From Bacteroidales bacterium UBA4345 (lineage in GTDB: Bacteria; Bacteroidota; Bacteroidia; Bacteroidales; Paludibacteraceae): 14,770 bases of DNA. Shown piece after piece: positions 1 to 8,083 of the stretch. The position numbers and the translations under genes were made by a program. The notes under the pieces are model-generated. The model was not told where the DNA came from. It saw only the letters and a list, made by a program, of their open reading frames with translations, and made no database searches. Numbering within the stretch: position 1 is the stretch's first letter; the number at the start of each line of letters is the position of its first letter. The DNA lies in NCBI GenBank assembly GCA_002396385.1, contig DGTD01000068.1, positions 1 to 14,770 on the forward strand. Reading direction: 5' to 3'.

Positions 1-743
1 TGACCGTCGGGCGACCATGTGTGGAATGGGAACATGGCTCCGAGAACGCCGAAACCTACGAAGGTAAGGCAGAAGAAGGTGTATTGCCATTCTAATGGCA
101 TATAGGCGCTAACGTTCTTCATTAACTCAACCAGTTCGAAGGTAGGAACACCGCCTTCTGGAACTGACATGAAGTAGATGCCGAAGATGCCCACCATAAG
201 GAATGCGGAACCACCCATCAGCATAAGGGTCAGCTTCATGGCCGCATATTCCTTAGGTCCGCTTCCCCAAAGACCAATAAGCAGGTACATAGGGATGAGC
301 GCTACCTCGTAGAAGAGGAACATGGTGAAAAGGTCGATGGAGATGAAAAAGCCGAACACACCGATTGAAAGCATCAGGAACCACAAGAAGTATTCTTTAG
401 CCTTGTCTTCTATTGCAAACGATGCGAACGAACCCGTGAAGGTGATGACCGATGAAAGTACCAGCATGGCTACTGAAATACCGTCAACACCCAACGAAAG
501 GTGGATGTTAAGGAAACCTTCGTACCATACTTTGCTTGCGGTGAACAAGTATGGCTGTGTCATACCTGCCGCACGCTGTTCGAAAAATCCGATGGTTATG
601 TAGGCTGCAAGTGCAACCAGTAGGGCAGAGCCGCCGGCCATTGTGTAACGGATGGCATTTTTCTTCTCACTTGGAATCAAGTAGAGAATGCCCATCATCA
701 CCAAAGGAATGATTACAAAATATAATAAAACAAATTCACTCAT
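1..743 (-). CDS. nuoM: NADH-quinone oxidoreductase subunit M, N-terminal 247 residues (runs off left edge)
   Basis: NuoM is an antiporter-like proton-pumping subunit in the membrane arm of complex I. The frame opens at the ATG at 743 (M-S-E-F-V-L-L-Y) and stays open to the left edge, where the last readable residues are F-P-F-H-T-W-S-P-D-G, the TM7/TM8 region of the family. Several hydrophobic segments are visible. The TM5 glutamate is present (Glu146 in F-Y-E-V-A-L-I-P-M-Y-L-L-I-G-L-W-G). The TM7 lysine of the family, expected just before the F-P-F-H-T-W stretch, is absent: by my alignment residue 234 is leucine (codon at 42-44). The gene starts 21 bases after the nuoL stop and is the last readable gene of the operon; nuoN probably follows outside the window. 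Identity is secure; about half of the usual length is seen. Confidence 0.95.
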   Translation of the reverse strand, partial: MSEFVLLYFVIIPLVMMGILYLIPSEKKNAIRYTMAGGSALLVALAAYITIGFFEQRAAGMTQPYLFTASKVWYEGFLNIHLSLGVDGISVAMLVLSSVITFTGSFASFAIEDKAKEYFLWFLMLSIGVFGFFISIDLFTMFLFYEVALIPMYLLIGLWGSGPKEYAAMKLTLMLMGGSAFLMVGIFGIYFMSVPEGGVPTFELVELMKNVSAYMPLEWQYTFFCLTFVGFGVLGAMFPFHTWSPDG

Positions 744-764
744 TGGTTTGATTTTTTTCGGTTA

Positions 765-2777
765 TTAGTAGAGTGCCAGGAATGCGATAGTGACAACACC
801 CATAATGAACACCCATACATACTGTTGAACGTTTCCGCTCTGTACGTCTTTTGTCGCAAACGATACCTTTTGGGTAATCCATGCGCAAAGGTTCATGAAA
901 CCGTCGATGCAGTTGTGGTCGAACCATGCGATCCATTTACAGATAACACCGAAGATGAATGAACGGGTAATGCCGTACCAGATTTCGTCGATCTTCATAC
1001 GGTTGTATACGAACTCGCACAGTGCAGGGCATTTGGCCATGATGTCAGCCGGCTTCTGGTTCTTCTTGTAGTAGAGAACGAATGCGATGCCGATACCAAG
1101 AAGAGCGACTGCAATACTGATTCCCTCAACCGTCCAGTTGGTAGGCATTTCCATTTCGGTACGGGTTGCGGTGATGGCTTTGTTGAAGCCTGGCAACAGG
1201 AAGAAACCAATAGTAAGAACTGCGAACACAATCAAAGGCAGTGTCATCTGCCAACCCTGGTCGTGTGGTTTGTGGTGCATTGTCGCATATTCTGGATTTT
1301 CTTCATAGAAGAAGATGTGGAAGAACAAGCGGAACATGTAGAATGCGGTCAGACCTGCAGTCAGTGTCATTACAACATAGATTGCGGTGTAGCCGTTTTC
1401 CATACAAGCTGACAGTATTTCTCCCTTTGAGAAGAAACCTGAGAATGGAGGAATACCTGCGATTGCCAGACAGCCAATCAAGAAGCACCATGCTGTCTTT
1501 GGCATATACTTCCACAAACCGCCCATCTTGCTCATTTCGTTGCTTTCTACGCAGTGGATGATACAACCGCAGCACAAGAACAACATAGCCTTGAACATAG
1601 CGTGAGTGAACAAGTGCATCATGGATGCGGTGAATCCGAGCTCGCTCTCGTGGTTCCCGAAACGTGCAACACCAAGTGCAACCATCATGTAAGCAATCTG
1701 TGAGATGGTCGAGAAGGCCAATACACGCTTAATGTCGGTCTGTGCTACTGCGATGATTGCCGCGAACAATGCGGTAAACGCACCAATGTAGCAAATAGCG
1801 TTCAACACCTCTGGTGCTGAGAACGAGTAGACAGGGAACAAACGGGCTACCAGGAACACACCTGCTACAACCATGGTTGCAGCGTGGATGAGCGCTGACG
1901 ATGGAGTTGGACCTTCCATTGCATCTGGCAACCAGATGTGGAATGGGAACATTGCACTCTTACCTGCACCTCCTAAGAAAATGAAGAAGGTGGCGATGGT
2001 GATGAGTGGGAAGCCCAGGAAGGTGATACCTCTGCTTTCTCCCGTGATTGCGAAACTGTCGAGTACGAGTTTTGCGTTATCGGCGTTCAATTTGTCGAAG
2101 TCGAAAGTCTGAGTGTGGTATGAAAGAACCAAAATACCGATCAAGAAGAACATATCGGCAAAACGCGTTACGATGAACGCTTTCTTACATGCGCTGACGG
2201 CTGCTGGCTTGAAGAAGTAGTAGCCGATGAGGAGGAATGACGACACACCCACCAACTCCCAGAAAATGTACATCTGGAAGATGTTGGTTGCAACTACCAG
2301 ACCCAACATTGCGAATGAGAACAAAGACAATACAGCGTAGTAGCGAGACATACCCTCGTCGAAATGACCGTGCTCGAACATATAGCCGTAGCTGTAGATG
2401 TGGACCATCAGCGAAACGGTTGCGATAACGACCAGCATCATAGCTGAAATAGGGTCGAGATAGAAACCGATGTGGATGGTCAGATTCTTGGTCATTTCCA
2501 TCCAGGTCCAGTTGAAGATGGTCATCTGGTTGTAAATCTCACCTGTCTTGTTAAATATTTCAACCTCCTTGCCGTTTGCATTTATACCTTCAATAAAGAA
2601 GTTTCCAAAGAAGTAACGGCCTGCAACGTAGTAGCACAATATAGCTACAATACCGAAAGCTATGGTTCCGATTTTTGCCGAAGTCTGTCCACTGAACTTA
2701 TGCGCTGTAAGGCCTAAGAAGATGAACATTAAGAACGGCAAAAGAAGAATCCAGGGAGCTAGTGATGTAATTTCCAT
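765..2777 (-). CDS. nuoL: NADH-quinone oxidoreductase subunit L
   Basis: NuoL is the distal antiporter-like subunit of complex I, with a long C-terminal lateral helix that braces the pumping arm. The product is 670 residues, somewhat longer than the E. coli protein. Family landmarks are visible: Glu174 in F-W-E-L-V-G, Lys273 in G-A-G-K-S-A-M-F-P-F-H (TM7 lysine), His298 in A-L-I-H-A-A-T-M, Lys396 in H-A-M-F-K-A-M-L-F-L, and Lys451 in G-F-F-S-K-G-E-I-L. By my alignment, the residue after Lys451 is glycine where E. coli NuoL has aspartate. The C-terminal part (about 550-670) holds the lateral helix and a last membrane segment. It lies 16 bases after nuoK and 21 before nuoM. Confidence 0.97.
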   Translation of the reverse strand: MEITSLAPWILLLPFLMFIFLGLTAHKFSGQTSAKIGTIAFGIVAILCYYVAGRYFFGNFFIEGINANGKEVEIFNKTGEIYNQMTIFNWTWMEMTKNLTIHIGFYLDPISAMMLVVIATVSLMVHIYSYGYMFEHGHFDEGMSRYYAVLSLFSFAMLGLVVATNIFQMYIFWELVGVSSFLLIGYYFFKPAAVSACKKAFIVTRFADMFFLIGILVLSYHTQTFDFDKLNADNAKLVLDSFAITGESRGITFLGFPLITIATFFIFLGGAGKSAMFPFHIWLPDAMEGPTPSSALIHAATMVVAGVFLVARLFPVYSFSAPEVLNAICYIGAFTALFAAIIAVAQTDIKRVLAFSTISQIAYMMVALGVARFGNHESELGFTASMMHLFTHAMFKAMLFLCCGCIIHCVESNEMSKMGGLWKYMPKTAWCFLIGCLAIAGIPPFSGFFSKGEILSACMENGYTAIYVVMTLTAGLTAFYMFRLFFHIFFYEENPEYATMHHKPHDQGWQMTLPLIVFAVLTIGFFLLPGFNKAITATRTEMEMPTNWTVEGISIAVALLGIGIAFVLYYKKNQKPADIMAKCPALCEFVYNRMKIDEIWYGITRSFIFGVICKWIAWFDHNCIDGFMNLCAWITQKVSFATKDVQSGNVQQYVWVFIMGVVTIAFLALY

Positions 2778-2793
2778 GTTTCTGTATTATGCT

Positions 2794-3102
2794 TTAGTTC
2801 TTTAACTCGTTAATACTCTTTACAGTCTCGCTACCCATTCTGCGGTATACGTTCATAATGATTGCAATGGCTACAGCTGTTTCTGCTGCGGCTACCACAA
2901 TAACGAAAAGGCTGTAAACGTAACCTTCAAGCTGGTTAGGGAACAAGTAGCGGTTGAATGCTACGAAGTTGATGTTGACCGCATTAAGAATTAGCTCGAT
3001 CGACATTAGCAGACCGATAAGGTTCTTGCGGGCAATGAAACCGAACACACCGATGAAGAACAGCAGTGTGCTGATTACCAAATAAAACTGAACTGGTATC
3101 AT
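2794..3102 (-). CDS. nuoK: NADH-quinone oxidoreductase subunit K
   Basis: NuoK is a small three-helix membrane subunit between NuoJ and the antiporter-like subunits; its two buried glutamates form part of the proton path. The 102-residue length is normal. Both glutamates are present: Glu36 in S-I-E-L-I-L-N-A and Glu74 in A-A-A-E-T-A-V-A. The R-K-N-L-I-G-L-L-M loop and N-A-V-N-I-N-F stretch also match the family. The ATG overlaps the nuoJ stop by four bases (ATGA, 3099-3102), so the two genes are probably translationally coupled. Confidence 0.97.
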   Translation of the reverse strand: MIPVQFYLVISTLLFFIGVFGFIARKNLIGLLMSIELILNAVNINFVAFNRYLFPNQLEGYVYSLFVIVVAAAETAVAIAIIMNVYRRMGSETVKSINELKN

Positions 3103-3638
3103 TCTTTATCCTCCTTTTCCTTGTTTGCAATTACAAGCGCACCTATAATGCAGGCGAGCAGAAGGATACCTGTAGCCTCGAAAGGTAACAGATATTGGTG
3201 CTTGCCAGTGCCCAGCAAGGTGCAACCAATAAGTTCCATGTTGACGGTTTCTGTAAATTGGTCTGTACTTGGGTCTTCGCTAAAGTTGCCGAATAAGAAC
3301 ATGGTGCAAAGAACGACAGCTATGCCGCAGAGTGCGGCAAAGCCGGCTCTCGCCTTCTTGCCCATGCGTACATGCTCGCTGTTCTCGCCAATGCGGTGAA
3401 CCAGCACGATGGCGAAGATGAAAAGCATAAGTATGCCGCCAGCATAAACCGACAACTGGGCTGCTGCCAAGAAGTCATAACTCATCTGCAGGTAAAGGCC
3501 TGCAACGCCCACCAGTGTCAAGAAGAGGTAGAAAGCAGCGTGCATCAACTTTTCAGTCAATACAGAAAGCAGTCCACATCCCAACACTATCACTGATAGT
3601 AGAGCGAATATGATATTGTTTGCTGTTATAAATTCCAT
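3099..3638 (-). CDS. nuoJ: NADH-quinone oxidoreductase subunit J
   Basis: NuoJ is a membrane subunit of complex I whose third helix undergoes conformational change during coupling. The 179-residue product has about five hydrophobic segments. The most family-like stretch runs from the H-A-A-F-Y-L-F-L-T-L-V-G-V-A-G-L-Y motif (about residue 33) through Q-L-S-V-Y-A-G-G-I-L-M-L-F-I-F-A-I-V-L, which is the usual TM3 signature. A loop of about 30 residues (near 118-150) precedes the last helix, and the protein ends in a short charged tail (K-E-K-E-D-K-E). It starts two bases after the nuoI stop and overlaps nuoK by four bases. Confidence 0.96.
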   Translation of the reverse strand: MEFITANNIIFALLSVIVLGCGLLSVLTEKLMHAAFYLFLTLVGVAGLYLQMSYDFLAAAQLSVYAGGILMLFIFAIVLVHRIGENSEHVRMGKKARAGFAALCGIAVVLCTMFLFGNFSEDPSTDQFTETVNMELIGCTLLGTGKHQYLLPFEATGILLLACIIGALVIANKEKEDKE

Positions 3639-3640
3639 GA

Positions 3641-4192
3641 TTATTGATTGTTTTCGTTTTCTTGTTTAGGAGCTGCCTCTTTCTCCTGTTGCGCAGGTGC
3701 GCTTGCAGGTTTAGCCGCAGGTGCGACAGGCTTAGCCACTTCCACCTTTTTGCTGCCAGGCTTGTTCAACTGCTTGATAAGCTTGCTGCGGGTGTAGACT
3801 GCGTGCTCGAAATTATTGGTGAACTCAATTGCACCTTGTGGACATACTCTGGAGCAAAGTCCGCAGAATATACAACTTCCAAGGTCGTATAGATACTGGT
3901 CCAACACGATTTTTGACTTGCCATTCTCGTCTGTAATCTTGCTCTTGTTGACAGTGATTGTCTGGTTAGGGCAGTTCATTGCACAAATTCCGCAGGCGGT
4001 ACACTTGTGCTCGTTGTTTTCGTTGTGCGGCATCGTCAGCTCGGCACGGAAACGTTCCTTGGGCTGAAGTTCGTCTCTCTTTTCAGGGTAGCACTCGGTT
4101 ACAGCTGGGCTGACCAACACTTTACCGGTGATTTTCATACCCTTCAGCAAATTCCAAATGCCTGAAAATATGTCTGTGAAATACTTTTTCAT
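3641..4192 (-). CDS. nuoI: NADH-quinone oxidoreductase subunit I (two 4Fe-4S clusters) with a long low-complexity tail
   Basis: NuoI is the ferredoxin-like subunit that passes electrons through clusters N6a and N6b towards NuoB. Two full 4Fe-4S motifs are visible: Cys64, 67, 70 and 74 (C-T-A-C-G-I-C-A-M-N-C-P) and Cys107, 110, 113 and 117 (C-I-F-C-G-L-C-S-R-V-C-P). The N-terminal F-S-G-I-W-N-L-L-K-G-M region is the usual amphipathic membrane-surface helix. Residues 141-183 form a tail rich in Ala, Pro, Lys, Glu and Gln that is probably disordered and is not part of the ferredoxin fold. The gene lies between nuoH (10-base gap) and nuoJ (2-base gap). Confidence 0.96.
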   Translation of the reverse strand: MKKYFTDIFSGIWNLLKGMKITGKVLVSPAVTECYPEKRDELQPKERFRAELTMPHNENNEHKCTACGICAMNCPNQTITVNKSKITDENGKSKIVLDQYLYDLGSCIFCGLCSRVCPQGAIEFTNNFEHAVYTRSKLIKQLNKPGSKKVEVAKPVAPAAKPASAPAQQEKEAAPKQENENNQ

Positions 4193-4202
4193 TTTTCTCT
4201 GC

Positions 4203-5273
4203 TTATTTGAAATAGATTACCCAAATAGCCATCAACAAAATGTTAGCGAGGCTGAATGGCAACATAATCTTCCATTCGAGGTGCAATAACTGGTCGATAC
4301 GCAAACGTGGGAAAGTCCAGCGTACCCACAAGCTAAGGAAGATGAGGACAAGTGTCTTGCCGAACATCCAAATGTAGCTTGGTATGGCATCCATAACAGC
4401 GTTGAACCCTTCGCATCCTGGAATGTGGAGCGCCTGCCAGCCGCCTAAGAACACCAGTGTGCCAATGGCTGCGTTGATGAACAAGTTACAGTATTCTGCT
4501 ACATAGAAGAAACCGAAAGTGATACCTGAGTATTCTACATGGTAACCTGCGGTCAACTCCGATTCTGCCTCTGGCAGGTCGAATGGACCACGGTTGGTTT
4601 CTGCGTGAGCTGCAATGAGGTAGATGACCAGTGCTACCCAGGTGAATGGAGACTGGAAGATGAACCATGCGTCTTCTTGGGCTGCCATCAGGGCAGACAA
4701 GTTCATAGAACCACCCAAAATGACGATTGCCATCATTGACAGACAGGCTGATAGCTCGAAGCTGATAACCTGTGCACCGCTTCGCATAGCACCAATCAGC
4801 GAGTATTTGTTGTTACTTGACCAACCGGCCAGCATAACACCGATAATACTGATTGACGATACCGCCAGCAGGTAGAAAACTCCGACGTTGAAGTCCACTC
4901 CATAAACGCCTTCTGCAAATTGCAAACCACCGAAGGTTAGCAACGAACCCATGATGACGATGAATGGAGCTGCGTAATACAGCAACTTGTCGTTGTGCTT
5001 CAACGGAATGATTTCCTTTGTCAGAATCTTCACCATGTCGGCAATCACCTGGAAGATACCCCAAGGACCAACACGATTCGGACCAAGACGACACTGGAAA
5101 TACGCACAAATCTTACGCTCAAAGATGATGAGGAACAAGGCTATAAGCGCATATAACGTCAAGAAGCCGAGACCCACCAGAACGTACTCGATAAGACTCA
5201 CCCAAGTGGCTTCGATGTTGTCGGTTAACAACGTGTGAATCTTGTTTATACCATCTATTAATTCTAATGACAT
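4203..5273 (-). CDS. nuoH: NADH-quinone oxidoreductase subunit H
   Basis: NuoH anchors the peripheral arm to the membrane arm and forms much of the quinone-binding chamber. At 356 residues it is slightly longer than E. coli NuoH. Landmarks are [20 protein letters not shown] (51-70), [10 protein letters not shown] near residue 78, the acidic loop [15 protein letters not shown] (230-244) followed by E-Y-S-G, and [14 protein letters not shown] near 316-329. The start at 5273 (M-S-L-E-L-I-D-G) leaves a 33-base gap after nuoCD, one of the larger gaps in the operon. In E. coli, nuoE, nuoF and nuoG lie between nuoCD and nuoH; here nothing does. Confidence 0.97.
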   Translation of the reverse strand: MSLELIDGINKIHTLLTDNIEATWVSLIEYVLVGLGFLTLYALIALFLIIFERKICAYFQCRLGPNRVGPWGIFQVIADMVKILTKEIIPLKHNDKLLYYAAPFIVIMGSLLTFGGLQFAEGVYGVDFNVGVFYLLAVSSISIIGVMLAGWSSNNKYSLIGAMRSGAQVISFELSACLSMMAIVILGGSMNLSALMAAQEDAWFIFQSPFTWVALVIYLIAAHAETNRGPFDLPEAESELTAGYHVEYSGITFGFFYVAEYCNLFINAAIGTLVFLGGWQALHIPGCEGFNAVMDAIPSYIWMFGKTLVLIFLSLWVRWTFPRLRIDQLLHLEWKIMLPFSLANILLMAIWVIYFK

Positions 5274-5306
5274 AATTTTCTCGTTTGTTTATGTGTTCTT
5301 ATCGGT

Positions 5307-6941
5307 TTATCGGTCGGCACATGGAATTACATAGTCGAGCGACGCACCAATAGTGATCAAATCGGCAATCTTCTCGCCCTTACAAAGTGGGTCGAGAGCG
5401 CTGATAAGGGTCATACATGGTGAACGGAACTTCACACGGTATGGATTCTTGTTGCCGTCGCTCTTAATGTAGACGCCGAAGTCACCGCGGGCCGATTCTG
5501 CACGCTGGTAATATTCGCCTTCTGGCAGTTTCACAATAGCTGGCACTTTCACGTTGACACCATCGGTTGGCAGGTTGTCGTTCAACTGCTCAATGATGTT
5601 GAGCGATTCCAACACCTCGTCCAAACGTATGATATATCGGTCGAACGAATCTCCCTTGCAGGTGTCGGTGTTGCGGAGCACCTCGTTGAACTTGACTTTG
5701 TCGTATGCGGCGTATGGCGCTAGTTTACGTACGTCGTTGCTCCAGCCTGAGGCACGTCCGGTAGGACCGGTAGTTCCCAATGCTACAGCGGTTTCCTTGG
5801 TCAGCCAGCCCACGTTGTGCATACGGCCGGTTGCAATAGGGTTGCCGGTGAACAGGGTGTGGTACTCCTTGATGGACTCGCGCATATAGGCAACGAAGTC
5901 GCTGACTGTCTGCTGGAAGTTAGGCACAACGTCTTTGGTCAGACCTCCAATAATGCTGTAGGCTGGCATCAGACGGCCACCTGCGTTCTCTTCAAAGATG
6001 TCCATAATCTTTTCACGGTCGCGCATACCATAGATGAAGGCGGTAATTGCGCCCATATCCATAGCCATACAGCCCCAACCCAGCAAGTGGGAAGCAACAC
6101 GGGTCAACTCGTCGAAAATACAACGGATGTATTGAGCACGCTGTGGAACTTCAATTCCGGCTGCCTTTTCAACGCACATGCAGAATGCGTGGCGGTTGAT
6201 GGAGCCTGACAGATAGTCCAAACGTTCGGTATAAGGGAGTATTTGTGGATAAGTCAGACTTTCGCACATCTTCTCTATACCACGGTGAATGTAACCGAAG
6301 TTAGGGTCCACCTTCTTGACAATCTCACCATCGAGCGATACACGGAGGTGAAGCACACCGTGTGTGGCTGGGTGTTGTGGGCCGAAGTTGACGACATATT
6401 CATTGTTGCCGAACAACTGTTTGCTTTTCTCAATAATCTTGCCTTCCTTGTCGAGTGTGATAGAAGGCAGCGTCTCTAAAGAGTCGATGTTGACGTTCGT
6501 GGTCGGTGTATCGTTGACCTCGTTGTAGTCCTTTCTGAAAGGGAACCCTTTCCAGTCGCCGCGCAAGAATATGCGGCGCATGTCCGGATGGTCAATGAAA
6601 CGGATGCCGAAGAAATCGTAAACCTCACGTTCATAGAGGTCTGCCGATTTCCAAATGTCGCTAACCGTGTAAAGAACAGGTTCCTCGCGGTCGGCTGTCT
6701 TGGTCTTCAAAACCACCACTGCAGTCTTGTTTGTGCTCGACGAGATGTGGTAAACGGTGCCAAGGGCGTCGGTATAGTCAACGCCGGTAAGGTTGATGAG
6801 ATAGTCGAAACCAGCTTCTTTCAACTTCTTGGCAACGGCTCTAACCTCATTAGGCTCAAGCTCTATTGTAGGGTACTGGGTACCTTCTGCAACCTCCTTG
6901 CCTGGAGCTACTTTTGCTAATAATTTCTTGATATCTTCCAT
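5307..6941 (-). CDS. nuoCD: NADH-quinone oxidoreductase fused subunits C and D
   Basis: This one chain combines the 30-kDa (NuoC) and 49-kDa (NuoD) subunits of the peripheral arm. Residues 1 to about 150 are NuoC-like, with E-R-E-V-Y-D-F-F-G-I (104-113) and D-M-R-R-I-F-L-R-G-D-W-K-G-F-P-F-R-K-D-Y (120-139). Residues about 180-544 are NuoD-like. G-P-Q-H-P-A-T-H-G (187-195) supplies the quinone-site histidine, and Y-T-E-R-L-D-Y-L-S (237-245) supplies the conserved tyrosine region. The C terminus (S-L-D-Y-V-I-P-C-A-D-R) is typical of the family. The linker is about 25-30 residues. The fused form also occurs in E. coli and Bacteroidales. The start at 6941 lies three bases after the nuoB stop. Confidence 0.97.
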   Translation of the reverse strand: MEDIKKLLAKVAPGKEVAEGTQYPTIELEPNEVRAVAKKLKEAGFDYLINLTGVDYTDALGTVYHISSSTNKTAVVVLKTKTADREEPVLYTVSDIWKSADLYEREVYDFFGIRFIDHPDMRRIFLRGDWKGFPFRKDYNEVNDTPTTNVNIDSLETLPSITLDKEGKIIEKSKQLFGNNEYVVNFGPQHPATHGVLHLRVSLDGEIVKKVDPNFGYIHRGIEKMCESLTYPQILPYTERLDYLSGSINRHAFCMCVEKAAGIEVPQRAQYIRCIFDELTRVASHLLGWGCMAMDMGAITAFIYGMRDREKIMDIFEENAGGRLMPAYSIIGGLTKDVVPNFQQTVSDFVAYMRESIKEYHTLFTGNPIATGRMHNVGWLTKETAVALGTTGPTGRASGWSNDVRKLAPYAAYDKVKFNEVLRNTDTCKGDSFDRYIIRLDEVLESLNIIEQLNDNLPTDGVNVKVPAIVKLPEGEYYQRAESARGDFGVYIKSDGNKNPYRVKFRSPCMTLISALDPLCKGEKIADLITIGASLDYVIPCADR

Positions 6942-6944
6942 CGC

Positions 6945-7592
6945 TTACTTGATTCCTTTTGCTGCTTTGCGTGCTTCTTCCTCCTTGGCCAGACGCTCGG
7001 CCCATACTTTTTCTTCTGGGGTGATAGCTGGCTTTTTAGGCAATTTGAAGAAACCTTCTAGCTTGATTTTTCTTTCCATCTGCAACATACCGTACAATAC
7101 GGCGTTCGGACGTGGCGGACAACCAGGTACGTACACGTCGACAGGGATGATCTCATTCACACCCTTTACCACATTGTATGAGTTTTTAAACGGACCGCCA
7201 CTGATGGCGCAACCGCCCATTGCAATAACGTACTTAGGCTCTGCCATTTGGTCATAGAGTCGTTTCAAGACTGGCGCCATTTTGTTTACGATGGTTCCTG
7301 CCACGAAGACAACGTCGGACTGGCGTGGAGAATTTCGGGTTACCTCCCAGCCAAAACGGGCAAAGTCGGTGCGGGCCGCACCCACACACATGAATTCGAT
7401 ACCGCAGCAGGCGGTAGCGAAGGTGAGTGGCCATACCGAATGGCTACGGCCCCAGTTGATGCAGTCGTCTAGGCAACCGATGGCTACGTTTACGCCGCCT
7501 TTCTTCAACTCCTCGACATACTGCTCTAAGTATTCGTTGTCGTTGAAGGTGACGTGGTTCATGCTTTTAACACGCAAATTCTTTACTTCCAT
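6945..7592 (-). CDS. nuoB: NADH-quinone oxidoreductase subunit B (cluster N2)
   Basis: NuoB carries cluster N2, the last iron-sulfur centre before quinone. The ligands are visible: tandem Cys62-Cys63 (T-A-C-C-G-I-E), Cys128 (G-G-C-A-I-S-G-G) and Cys158 (V-P-G-C-P-P-R-P). I chose the ATG at 7592 (M-E-V-K-N-L-R-V), giving 215 residues. The frame could open at 7703, but those extra 37 residues lie inside nuoA and look like an out-of-frame reading of it. With this start nuoB overlaps nuoA by ten bases. Residues about 180-215 are a lysine- and glutamate-rich, probably helical C-terminal extension. Confidence 0.95.
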   Translation of the reverse strand: MEVKNLRVKSMNHVTFNDNEYLEQYVEELKKGGVNVAIGCLDDCINWGRSHSVWPLTFATACCGIEFMCVGAARTDFARFGWEVTRNSPRQSDVVFVAGTIVNKMAPVLKRLYDQMAEPKYVIAMGGCAISGGPFKNSYNVVKGVNEIIPVDVYVPGCPPRPNAVLYGMLQMERKIKLEGFFKLPKKPAITPEEKVWAERLAKEEEARKAAKGIK

Positions 7593-7936
7593 TCCAATGC
7601 TCCTTTCCGCCATGCGTATGCAAGGCCTAAAATGAGAACTACAAGGAAGAACGATACTGCATACAGACCTTCTGCTCCCAAGCCCTTCATGATGACGGCC
7701 CATGGGAAGAGAAGCACTGCTTCAACATCGAACATCAGGAACAAGATGGCTATCAGGTAGTAACCTACTTTGAACTGCATCCACGATGTTCCACGAGTCG
7801 GAATACCGCTCTCATATTGCTCTCCCTTTTGGGCATTCTCCGATTTCGGTGACAGCAACAAGCCGATGACCGAACCGCCTAGCACCATTACGAGAGCCAT
7901 GATGAAAACGATTACAAAAATCTCGTATGAACTCAT
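7583..7936 (-). CDS. nuoA: NADH-quinone oxidoreductase subunit A
   Basis: NuoA is a three-helix membrane subunit near the quinone channel of complex I. The 117-residue product is of normal size. It shows the loop motif Y-E-S-G-I-P (41-46), where many homologues have Y-E-C-G, and the TM2 motif F-D-V-E with Asp70 and Glu72, the conserved acidic pair. It is the first gene of the operon. Upstream lies a 636-base region with strong hairpins rather than another gene, so the operon promoter or a leader should be there. I saw no convincing TAnnTTTG element next to this start. Confidence 0.95.
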   Translation of the reverse strand: MSSYEIFVIVFIMALVMVLGGSVIGLLLSPKSENAQKGEQYESGIPTRGTSWMQFKVGYYLIAILFLMFDVEAVLLFPWAVIMKGLGAEGLYAVSFFLVVLILGLAYAWRKGALEWK

Positions 7937-7981
7937 ATTAATTTAAATTGTTATTAATTATTGTCGTTTCCTAATTATGCC

Positions 7982-8024
7982 AAACAAAAAATGCACCGCT
8001 GGCCTTTTGCCGTACGATGCATTT
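7982..8024 (-). terminator. Terminator-like hairpin 5' of nuoA (possible attenuator)
   Basis: On the minus strand, AAATGCATCG (8024-8015) pairs with CGGTGCATTT (7998-7989) over ten base pairs with one U-G wobble. The 16-base loop can itself form a GGC/GCC stem (8001-8003 with 8009-8011). The hairpin runs directly into T6-G-T3 (7991-7982), the form of an intrinsic terminator. It lies about 50 bases before the nuoA start. It could end an upstream transcript or act as a conditional attenuator of the nuo operon. Confidence 0.55.
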
Positions 8025-8059
8025 ATATCGTGTAGATATTTTCAATGTATACAACAACG

Positions 8060-8083
8060 GTGTACGCAGCAGCCTGCATACAC
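8060..8083 (-). other. Stable RNA hairpin in the nuo leader region
   Basis: Ten-base arms at 8083-8074 and 8069-8060 enclose a four-base loop. On the minus strand the pairing is complete with one U-G wobble (GTGTATGCAG with CTGCGTACAC); on the plus strand the same position would be a C-A mismatch. This favours the structure forming in minus-strand RNA, reading towards nuoA. No T-run follows, so it is not itself a terminator. Confidence 0.5.

Noticed and set aside
3099..3102. nuoJ/nuoK overlap as a possible frameshift
   Set aside because: It is a normal ATGA start-stop overlap, and both proteins are full length with their key residues.
7593..7703. Longer nuoB start giving 37 extra residues
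   Set aside because: The extra part lies wholly inside nuoA and reads as out-of-frame translation of it. The ATG at 7592 gives a normal NuoB with only a ten-base overlap.
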